Source: an uncultured Prevotellaceae bacterium | GTDB taxonomy: Bacteria > Bacteroidota > Bacteroidia > Bacteroidales > Bacteroidaceae | Assembly (NCBI GenBank): GCA_945827465.1 | Contig: CALZOH010000002.1 | Location: 1 to 33,159 of the forward strand | DNA: 33,159 nt | Reading direction: 5' to 3' | In this document: positions 10,530 to 18,248 of the stretch, one piece after another | Layout of the letters: every line of letters begins with the position of its first letter | Position numbering within the stretch: position 1 is the first letter of the stretch | The notes under the pieces: model-generated | What the model saw: the letters and a program-made list of their open reading frames with translations, nothing else | The model's database searches: none | What the model was told of the DNA's origin: nothing | Made by a program: the position numbers and the translations under genes

Positions 10530-11603
10530 TTATTTCTTTATTTTTGAAAGAACATCGCAGTTGAAATTATAACTCGAATACTCCAGATTACTAACGTCCA
10601 GCTTAGATATGCCACTAAGGTCGGCCTTTAAATAATCAGAACTTCCGGATAGTTTAGCAAAGGAAGTACCACCAATTTCCAGTGATCCTTCTTTAATTGT
10701 TCCACCATTTACATGTAATTTTGAAGCACCAGTTACACTGGCTTCCAAACGGTCAACACTGCCTGTTAATTCTACGAAAGAAATACCACTAATTTTCACT
10801 ATCCCTTCTTTAAGTATTTCATTATTTAAATAGAATTTAGAAGAACCGCTGATATCAATATCTAATTGTTCACTGATATCAGTTTTCATTTTAGCCTGAG
10901 ATGTTCCGTCTATGATTCCTTTCATATTATTACATACGCATGTTGCTACTTCCAAACCTGAAATTCCTGTTAGATGAAAGTTGAAGAAATCTGTTTTCAA
11001 CTTCGGAATTTCTATTTTAGAGCAGCCAGAAACATCCATTTTCAAGTTACCTACATTCAATGATCCTTCGGAAGTTATACCAGAACAACCAGAAATATCT
11101 ATTAGCAAATTCTCAGACTGAATGAAATCACCCGTAAAAGACAAATGACTGATACCGGACAATTCCAATTTTTCAACTTTGGGTACACACAAATTGATCA
11201 TAACAGTCTCTTCTGAATTACGATTGACATTAATATTCTTCTCTAAATTTTCCAACCTCAATTCTCCATTAAGATAAGTGACCTTTACTTTAAAATCTTT
11301 CGGTATGTAAACATCTACATGGGGACGGTCGGATTGAGTCATTTCAATATTTGCAATAAAATCGCTATGAAATGATGTGAAATGAGAATCAATCTCAATG
11401 TTCTCTTCTATCATGCCCTCGGTATCGGCTTCTTTGAAATGGAAAGGAACTAATGGTTCCAAGGCGTCTAATGTGTTTTCAAGAGTAAGTTCACCTGATT
11501 TAATCACGATTCCGTCTTCTACGTTTGATTCAACTTTGTTGCTACAGGATATAAAAGAAGAAAGCAACAGAAATGCTAACGCTGATACTGCTTTTGTATT
11601 CAT
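10530..11603 (-). CDS. DUF2807 (head GIN/putative auto-transporter adhesin-like) lipoprotein
   Basis: 357 aa; lipobox 'LLLSSFISCS'; repeated beta-helix-like units 'LDISGCSGI', 'MDVSGCSKI', 'IDISGSSKF', 'ASVTGASKLHVNG', 'ADLSGISKLDVSN'. Confidence 0.82.
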   Translation of the reverse strand: MNTKAVSALAFLLLSSFISCSNKVESNVEDGIVIKSGELTLENTLDALEPLVPFHFKEADTEGMIEENIEIDSHFTSFHSDFIANIEMTQSDRPHVDVYIPKDFKVKVTYLNGELRLENLEKNINVNRNSEETVMINLCVPKVEKLELSGISHLSFTGDFIQSENLLIDISGCSGITSEGSLNVGNLKMDVSGCSKIEIPKLKTDFFNFHLTGISGLEVATCVCNNMKGIIDGTSQAKMKTDISEQLDIDISGSSKFYLNNEILKEGIVKISGISFVELTGSVDRLEASVTGASKLHVNGGTIKEGSLEIGGTSFAKLSGSSDYLKADLSGISKLDVSNLEYSSYNFNCDVLSKIKK

Positions 11604-11610
11604 ATTAAAA

Positions 11611-11618
11611 CAAATTTA
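11611..11618 (-). promoter_or_regulatory. Putative -7 element (TAAATTTG) upstream of the DUF2807 gene
   Basis: Reverse strand TAAATTTG matches TAnnTTTG; lies 8-15 nt before the ATG, implying a very short leader. Confidence 0.4.
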
Positions 11619-11685
11619 AAAAGGTAATTCTAATAGGTAAACGCAGCAACACATCATTTGTAACATTTATTTCTGACTTTTTTTG

Positions 11686-12149
11686 TTATCAACTGAAGTT
11701 TTCCACTTCACAGCATATAAATCATAAGATCTTTAAAGTTTATAAGTGTTATAATAAAAGAATGTATGAATGTTGTTGATGATAGTCGGTGGAAAGTGGG
11801 AAAATTTTTCGTCAATAATATTTGGTCATGAACATATCAACTTTGGAGTTGGAATTATCCACTGAAAATTAACTACTGGATAATGTTTGCCAAATGATTG
11901 AAAAAATAATATTTATAGGAGCAGTAAGATGAAGTTTTCCACTGTTTGTTGAAAACTTTCAGGTGAAGAAATAAAGTGGGATGATAGTTGTTGATAACTC
12001 CGGGATAGTTGTGGAAAAAGAGTAGAAAAGAGGCGTGGAAAAGTTGAAATCTATGTTTCTTTTTCTATTGAATTTATGGAATAGTTTTCAGCAGGGTATT
12101 CCACTTGTTTTACGCAGTTGTAAGGAATGTTATCAACGGGTTTTCCACT
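11686..12149. other. Candidate chromosomal replication origin (oriC): cluster of DnaA-box-like 9-mers
   Basis: Sites: TTATCAACT 11686-11694(+), TTTTCCACT 11699-11707(+), TTATCCACT 11855-11863(+), TTATCCAGT 11875-11883(-), TTTTCCACT 11935-11943(+), TTATCAACA 11989-11997(-), TTTTCCACA 12010-12018(-), TTTTCCACG 12034-12042(-), TATTCCACT 12097-12105(+), TTATCAACG 12130-12138(+), TTTTCCACT 12141-12149(+). The region is AT-rich, non-coding and located at an orientation switch. Confidence 0.8.
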
Positions 12150-12438
12150 GATTTTTGAAATTAGGTATTTCTATTTAGAATTATTTGCTGCTTTATGAGC
12201 GGATTGAAGAGCGTGAACTACTCAACAATCCGGAAGTACTGATTAGAGACGAAATTATATGTCTCTTGGGAAAATCATCCTTCATGTGTGAATAAACGAA
12301 CCTTTTACGTCATCTCCGGAAGAGGATTTGCAGATATAGGGGTATCCTTAATTTGAAGACGATAGAAATAACGTCAATGTTGTCTGTCTTTACGCAGATT
12401 TCCGTGATTTCAAAGAAAATTATTTAGGACACTATTGC

Positions 12439-12469
12439 TTGTTTATATAATTAAATTGACGTACATTTG
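12439..12469 (+). promoter_or_regulatory. Putative Bacteroidetes-type promoter
   Basis: TTG (12439-12441), 20-nt spacer, TACATTTG (12462-12469), just upstream of a small ORF and the sugar cluster. Confidence 0.5.
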
Positions 12470-12485
12470 CATACACTCATTATAT

Positions 12486-12734
12486 ATGAAAAGTGTTTAT
12501 TACTTGTTTTGTTTGATCGGTTTGCTTTTGTCTACTATTTCCAGAGTTGAAGGTATCTGTAAATGTTTTATCAATGAAAGTAGTGCAAATAGTATCGTTT
12601 TTGGCATTCAAGTAAATTTGTATGGGAATAAATACTTTGATTGTGAAGAATATGATTGTTTGGTAGGAATATTGATGGTAGCTAATAGAAATACGATAAA
12701 TAGTGGTTTTCAAAGGTCTGCTTACATTCTATGA
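12486..12734 (+). CDS. Small hypothetical protein (possibly secreted)
   Basis: Start MKSVYYLFCLIGLLLSTISRVEGICKCF with a signal-peptide-like N-terminus and a promoter-like element 17 nt upstream; no recognised family. Could be a truncated remnant. Confidence 0.4.
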   Translation: MKSVYYLFCLIGLLLSTISRVEGICKCFINESSANSIVFGIQVNLYGNKYFDCEEYDCLVGILMVANRNTINSGFQRSAYIL

Positions 12735-12813
12735 GTATGTAAACTGAATATTTCCAAGTAGATCATTTATACGATAATATAGAGAATACTTTAATAAATT
12801 CAATTTAATAGGT

Positions 12814-14229
12814 ATGCAATCGAATATAAATTTTTCTTATATGCTGTTTTTGTCTGTAGTGGCAGCATTGGGCGGTTTCTTGTTTGGGTATGATACAGCT
12901 GTTATATCAGGGACTACTTCTCAAGTAGCGCAAATCTTTCATTTGGATACATTGCAACAAGGTTGGTATGTAGGTTGTGCTTTGATAGGTTCTATAGCTG
13001 GTGTTTTGCTTTCCGGTATATTAAGTGATAGATTAGGACGAAAACTGACCATGATTTTGGCGGCAATTATGTTTTCAGCATCTGCTATAGGTTGCGCCTT
13101 TTGTGCAGATTTCAATCAATTAGTTTTATATCGTATTATTGGAGGTGTAGGTATAGGTGTTGTATCAATCGTTTCACCTTTGTATATTTCTGAAGTTTCC
13201 GTAGCTCAATATAGAGGACGATTGGTAAGTCTTTATCAGTTGGCAATAACAGTTGGATTTTTGGGAGCATATTTAATGAATTATCAATTGTTGTCATGGT
13301 CGAATAGTAGTGCCGTAGTCACTGATGGTTGGATAAATCGTATTTTTGTTTCAGAAGTGTGGCGAGGAATGTTGGGTATGGAAACCCTTCCTGCTTTATT
13401 CTTTTTCTTGATCATATTCTTTATTCCTGAAAGTCCTCGTTGGCTGATTGTTCGGGGAAATGATTCACGTGCAACCAGCATATTGGAGCATATATATGGT
13501 TCTTTCAAAGAAGCAACTTTACGGTTAAATGAAACAAAAAGTCTATTACAGACTTCGTCAATGGCTCAATCGGAATGGCGTTTACTTCTCCAGCCCGGCA
13601 TAAGAAAAGCCGTAGCTATTGGTGCTGGTATAGCTATTTTAGGACAGTTTATGGGTGTTAATGCAGTTCTTTATTATGGCCCTTCTATTTTTGAAAATGC
13701 CGGATTGTCGAGTGGAGACTCTTTGTTTTATCAAATAATAATAGGTTTGGTGAATACACTTACCACCGTATTGGCACTATTTATTATTGATAGAGTAGGA
13801 CGAAAAAAATTGGTATATTACGGTGTATCGGGAATGATTATAGCTTTATGTTGTATTTCATTCTATTTTACTTTTGGTGAAATTTTGAACATTCCTTCTT
13901 GGGTGTTATTGTTTTTCTTTTTGGCTTACGTATTCTGTTGTGCCGTTTCTATCTGTGCAGTCATTTTTGTATTGCTTAGTGAAATGTATCCGACTAAAGT
14001 ACGTGGCTTGGCCATGTCTATTGCTGGATTTGCTTTGTGGATAGGTACGTATTTGATAGGTCAGTTAACCCCTTGGTTGCTTCAGAATCTTACTCCTGCC
14101 GGAACTTTCCTTTTATTTGCAGGTATGTGTATACCTTATATACTTATAGTATGGAAGTTAATACCCGAAACTACGGGTAAATCATTAGAGGAAATAGAAA
14201 GGTATTGGACCAAATCAGAGAATATTTAA
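12814..14229 (+). CDS. Sugar porter family MFS transporter (XylE-like)
   Basis: 471 aa, about 12 TM segments; 'GGFLFGYDTAVISGT', 'DRLGRKLTM', 'YISEVSVAQYRGRLVSLYQLAITVG', 'PESPRWLIVRG', 'DRVGRKKLVYYG', 'SEMYPTKVRGLAMSIA', 'PETTGKSLEEIE'. Confidence 0.95.
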   Translation: MQSNINFSYMLFLSVVAALGGFLFGYDTAVISGTTSQVAQIFHLDTLQQGWYVGCALIGSIAGVLLSGILSDRLGRKLTMILAAIMFSASAIGCAFCADFNQLVLYRIIGGVGIGVVSIVSPLYISEVSVAQYRGRLVSLYQLAITVGFLGAYLMNYQLLSWSNSSAVVTDGWINRIFVSEVWRGMLGMETLPALFFFLIIFFIPESPRWLIVRGNDSRATSILEHIYGSFKEATLRLNETKSLLQTSSMAQSEWRLLLQPGIRKAVAIGAGIAILGQFMGVNAVLYYGPSIFENAGLSSGDSLFYQIIIGLVNTLTTVLALFIIDRVGRKKLVYYGVSGMIIALCCISFYFTFGEILNIPSWVLLFFFLAYVFCCAVSICAVIFVLLSEMYPTKVRGLAMSIAGFALWIGTYLIGQLTPWLLQNLTPAGTFLLFAGMCIPYILIVWKLIPETTGKSLEEIERYWTKSENI

Positions 14230-14262
14230 TAATAAGCTTATATTAATTTATAACAAGATAGT

Positions 14263-15438
14263 ATGAAGGACTTTAATAAATTAGCAGAACAGTATAAAAA
14301 CGAGTTGCTGAATAGTGTTTTACCTTTTTGGTTGAAAAACTCCCAAGATAAAGAGTTTGGTGGTTATTATACTTGCTTACGTCAGGATGGCAGTGTATTT
14401 GATACCGATAAATTTATTTGGCTGCAAGGGCGCGAAGTTTGGTTGTTTTCTATGCTTTACAACAAAGTAGAAAAACGTCAAGAATGGTTGGATTGCGCCA
14501 TTCAAGGTGGGGAATTTTTGAAAAAGTATGGCCATGATGGAAATTATAATTGGTATTTCTCTCTTGACCGTCAGGGGAATCCTTTGGTAGAACCTTATAA
14601 CATATTCTCTTATACATTTGCAACTATGGCATTTGGTCAATTGAGTTTGGCTACGGGTAACCAAGAATATGCTGAGATAGCTAAAAAAACATTTGATATT
14701 ATATTGTCTAAAGTAGACAATCCGAAAGGGAAGTGGAACAAATTACATTCGGGTACTCGTAACTTAAAAGGTTTTGCTTTACCTATGATTCTATGTAATC
14801 TTGCTTTGGAAATAGAACATTTGTTGGATGAGGATTATTTGGTGAAGACAATGGATACTTGTATTCACGAAGTAATGGAGGTCTTTCTTCGTCCGGAATT
14901 GGGAGGTATCATTGTGGAAAACGTGAATGCCGACAATAGTTTAGTTGATTGTTTTGAAGGTCGTCAGGTTACTCCGGGACATGCTATCGAGGCGATGTGG
15001 TTTATTATGGATTTAGGTAAGCGTCTGAATCGCCCGGCATTGATTGAAAAAGCAAAAGATACAGCTTTGACAATGTTAGAATATGGTTGGGATAAAGAAT
15101 TTGGTGGCATATATTACTTTATGGATCGTAATGGTAATCCTCCTCAGCAGTTGGAATGGGATCAGAAGTTGTGGTGGGTACATATAGAAACTCTTATTTC
15201 CATGCTGAAAGGTTATCAACTTACAGGTGACCAGCGTTGCCTGGATTGGTTTGAGAAGGTACATCATTATACGTGGGAACATTTTAAGGATAAAGAATAT
15301 CCCGAATGGTTTGGTTACTTGAACCGTCGTGGAGAAATACTTCTTCCTTTAAAAGGTGGTAAGTGGAAAGGTTGTTTTCACGTACCAAGAGGCTTGTATC
15401 AATGCTGGATAACATTAGAAGCAATTAGCAAGCGATAA
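14263..15438 (+). CDS. AGE family epimerase/isomerase (N-acylglucosamine 2-epimerase-like)
   Basis: 391 aa; 'LPFWLKNSQDKEFGGYYTCLRQDGSVFDTDKFIWLQGREVW', 'RNLKGFALPMILCN', 'EGRQVTPGHAIEAMWFIMDL', 'QKLWWVHIETL', 'KGCFHVPRGLYQCW'. Confidence 0.93.
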   Translation: MKDFNKLAEQYKNELLNSVLPFWLKNSQDKEFGGYYTCLRQDGSVFDTDKFIWLQGREVWLFSMLYNKVEKRQEWLDCAIQGGEFLKKYGHDGNYNWYFSLDRQGNPLVEPYNIFSYTFATMAFGQLSLATGNQEYAEIAKKTFDIILSKVDNPKGKWNKLHSGTRNLKGFALPMILCNLALEIEHLLDEDYLVKTMDTCIHEVMEVFLRPELGGIIVENVNADNSLVDCFEGRQVTPGHAIEAMWFIMDLGKRLNRPALIEKAKDTALTMLEYGWDKEFGGIYYFMDRNGNPPQQLEWDQKLWWVHIETLISMLKGYQLTGDQRCLDWFEKVHHYTWEHFKDKEYPEWFGYLNRRGEILLPLKGGKWKGCFHVPRGLYQCWITLEAISKR

Positions 15439-15447
15439 AACGATATT

Positions 15448-17586
15448 ATGCGACAAATAGGTATATTAACCATACTCTGTACGTGTCTTATGTTGATGTC
15501 TTGTTCGGCAGGAAATAAGATTATGTGCATGGGTAATCCTCATTCTGACTTGGCTCAATTATTGGAAAAAGAGGGGTATCATTTGCAATATTGTGCATCG
15601 GTGTCGGAAGTATTGGAGAAAGCTCCCAAACGTTCAGGCGTTTTGTTACTTAATACCACTTATCCAGAGCAGGGGATCGTTCTTACCACTAACGATTTGG
15701 ATGTGATAAAAACGAAATCATTGCGTGTATTGGTAGAATTTCCCCAGCAATTGGGTGAGAATGTTTGTGTGAAAACAAATACGATGGAGTTGGAAAGAGT
15801 CGTAGCTTGTGATTCACTTACATCTCAACTTCCGAAAATGTCTTTGATGGATTTTCATAGTTGTGTGGTAAAAGAAATGAAAGATACTCCGGACAGAACC
15901 TATATAGTAGTAGCCAAGGTCGCAGGTTTTGATAAGGCTGTATATGGTTTGGACAATACTCCAACGCTGCCGCTTTTATATCAAGAGAATGAAAATATAA
16001 TGGTTGCTGCAACAAACATCAGTAACTTTTCCGTTAGCCGTTATATGCCGGAACATCGCGTGCAATCTGTGTTTGAATACATCTTGAGTTGGTTGTTGCA
16101 AAAGGAGTCTGTGAAACTTTCTTCTTGGATTTCTTATGTTAAACCGGCATTTTCAGCAGATGCAAAGTTGCCGAAGGACGCTGCCAGAGAGAGTATAGCA
16201 AAAGGAATAGAATGGTATTATAACGGCCATTTTTTAGTACATCCGTCTTGGAAAAAAGAATGGGTTGATAAATACATGGGAGATGGATTAATGCCTGTAG
16301 GTCCTGAATTGCCGGCTGAATCGCCCGATGGAGATGGAACTTTGGGTGTGTTGGAGGGTCATATGTCGGGAATATATCATGATGGAAAACAACGCTACCG
16401 ATATTGGATGCGTGACGACGTGCAGGGAGAATCATCTTATGCTTTTGCTGCAGCCGGTGATTTGCTGGCTAAAGATGATTATTTAAAAGTATCTTCCAAT
16501 TTGTTGAATTATTCTTTTAGAGAATATCGTGATTCTGTCCGTAACAATCCGAAATCTCCGTCATACGGTCTTTTGGGTTGGGCTTACACCCATAAGAATA
16601 CTTATTACGGAGATGATAATGCCCGTTCCATCTTGGGTTCGTTGGGAGCTTCTGCCATATTAAATGATACTTCTTGGGATAAGCAGATAGTAGAGTGTAT
16701 TGTTGGGAACTTTCGCACAACAGGTAAGAATGGTTTTCGTGGAGGTAATATCTTGGATGCAGATTTGCAAAAGAATGGTTGGAGGCATTACTTTCATTCA
16801 GATTTAGTGAATTTACATCCTCATTTTGAATCTTGGAACTGGGCATGTTATCTTTGGCTATATACTCAAACGAAGTATCAACCATTGCTCGACCGGGTGA
16901 AGAAAGGCGTTGAATTAATGATGAAGGGTTATCCTAATGATTGGAATTGGACCAATGGTATTCAGCAGGAAAGAGCCCGTATGATTTTGCCGTTGGCTTG
17001 GTTGTATCGTGTAGAACCTACAGAGCAGCATCAACAATGGTTACAGTTTATAACGGAAGAACTGTTGAAGAATCAGGTGGCTTGTGGCGGTATCCGTGAA
17101 GAATTGGGTAATGAAGCTAAGAGTATGTTTGGCTGTACTCCTTCTAATGATGCTTATGGTCGTACAGAAGCTTCGCTTATATTTAAAAATGGCGATCCGG
17201 TAGCCGACATGCTTTATACAACTAATTTTGCTTTTGTCGGCTTGTGTGAAGCTGCTATGGCTACACAGAATCCTGAATACTTGAAGGCAGTGAATCAGAT
17301 GCGTGATTTTTTGATTCGTATTCAAGTACGAAGTGACAAGTTCAAGAATGTAGATGGTGCTTGGTTCAGAGCATTCAATTATCAGGATTGGAACTACTGG
17401 GCATCAAATGCCGATGCAGGATGGGGTGCTTGGAGCACGCTGACCGGTTGGATTCAAAGTTGGATTATAGGCACACAATATCTGATAGAAAAGAATACTT
17501 CTTTGTGGGATTTAGCTGCTAAAAAAGATGTATCAGCCATAGCTGGTAATGTGATCGAAGAGATGATAACCCACAATCAGTATTAA
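15448..17586 (+). CDS. Predicted lipoprotein with C-terminal alpha/alpha-toroid (six-hairpin-glycosidase-like) domain, function unknown
   Basis: 712 aa; lipobox 'LMLMSCSAG'; N-terminal alpha/beta segment, then Trp/Tyr/Asn-rich helical region typical of six-hairpin glycosidase-like folds ('FESWNWACYLWLYTQTKYQPLLDRVKKGVELM'). Closely linked to the AGE epimerase and MFS transporter. Confidence 0.6.
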   Translation: MRQIGILTILCTCLMLMSCSAGNKIMCMGNPHSDLAQLLEKEGYHLQYCASVSEVLEKAPKRSGVLLLNTTYPEQGIVLTTNDLDVIKTKSLRVLVEFPQQLGENVCVKTNTMELERVVACDSLTSQLPKMSLMDFHSCVVKEMKDTPDRTYIVVAKVAGFDKAVYGLDNTPTLPLLYQENENIMVAATNISNFSVSRYMPEHRVQSVFEYILSWLLQKESVKLSSWISYVKPAFSADAKLPKDAARESIAKGIEWYYNGHFLVHPSWKKEWVDKYMGDGLMPVGPELPAESPDGDGTLGVLEGHMSGIYHDGKQRYRYWMRDDVQGESSYAFAAAGDLLAKDDYLKVSSNLLNYSFREYRDSVRNNPKSPSYGLLGWAYTHKNTYYGDDNARSILGSLGASAILNDTSWDKQIVECIVGNFRTTGKNGFRGGNILDADLQKNGWRHYFHSDLVNLHPHFESWNWACYLWLYTQTKYQPLLDRVKKGVELMMKGYPNDWNWTNGIQQERARMILPLAWLYRVEPTEQHQQWLQFITEELLKNQVACGGIREELGNEAKSMFGCTPSNDAYGRTEASLIFKNGDPVADMLYTTNFAFVGLCEAAMATQNPEYLKAVNQMRDFLIRIQVRSDKFKNVDGAWFRAFNYQDWNYWASNADAGWGAWSTLTGWIQSWIIGTQYLIEKNTSLWDLAAKKDVSAIAGNVIEEMITHNQY

Positions 17587-17599
17587 TATTGGCAGATGG

Positions 17600-18130
17600 T
17601 TATTGCATTAAATGCCGGGCAAATTCCCACATAACGATGGCTGCCGTATTGGAAACGTTGAGCGAATGTTTCGTGCCGAATTGAGGAATTTCGAGGCTGG
17701 CCTGACAAGCGTTGACTACTTCTTGTTGCACGCCTTTGACTTCATTGCCTAACACAAGAGCATAATGTCGATGAGGTTGGGGCTGCCAATTTTGTAATTG
17801 AATGCTTTGTTCAACTTGTTCTACAGCTAAGGTAATGCAGCCTGATTGGTTGAGATCTTCAATGACCTTGACGGCATCTTCGTAGTATTCCCAATCTACG
17901 GAATCTTCTGCTCCTAATGCTGTCTTGTGAATTTCTATCATGGGTGGAACGGCAGTGATTCCGCAAAGAACGATTTTGTGAATGCGAAAGGCATCGGCTG
18001 TTCGGAATACGGAACCGACGTTATACATGCTTCTGATATTGTCGAGCACGATGGTCAAAGGTATTTTGTCGGATTGTTTAAATTCTTCTACACTGAGTCT
18101 GTTTAATTCCGTTACTTTTAATTTTCTCAT
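17600..18130 (-). CDS. TrmH/SpoU family RNA methyltransferase
   Basis: Start MRKLKVTELNRLSVEEFKQSDKIPLTIVLDNIRSMYNVGSVFRTADAF; SPOUT motifs 'ALVLGNEVKGV', 'LEIPQFGTKHSLNVSNTAAIVMWEFAR'. Confidence 0.94.
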   Translation of the reverse strand: MRKLKVTELNRLSVEEFKQSDKIPLTIVLDNIRSMYNVGSVFRTADAFRIHKIVLCGITAVPPMIEIHKTALGAEDSVDWEYYEDAVKVIEDLNQSGCITLAVEQVEQSIQLQNWQPQPHRHYALVLGNEVKGVQQEVVNACQASLEIPQFGTKHSLNVSNTAAIVMWEFARHLMQ

Positions 18131-18185
18131 TTCTTCAGTCTTCGATTGTGCTACAAAATTAGTGTAAATAAAAAGAAAATTGGCA

Positions 18186-18216
18186 TTTGCCAATTCGTTT
18201 TGAATCCATAACTTTG
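18186..18216 (+). promoter_or_regulatory. Putative promoter for the GH27 gene
   Basis: TTTG 18186-18189, 19-nt spacer, TAACTTTG 18209-18216. Confidence 0.55.
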
Positions 18217-18248
18217 CAGCATTATCAATCAATCGTATCAGTTATATT

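Noticed and set aside
11604-12814. Interpreting the gap as an integrated mobile element or non-coding RNA locus
   Set aside because: No transposase, integrase, terminal repeats or tRNA seen; the DnaA-box cluster and strand/skew switch fit an origin better.
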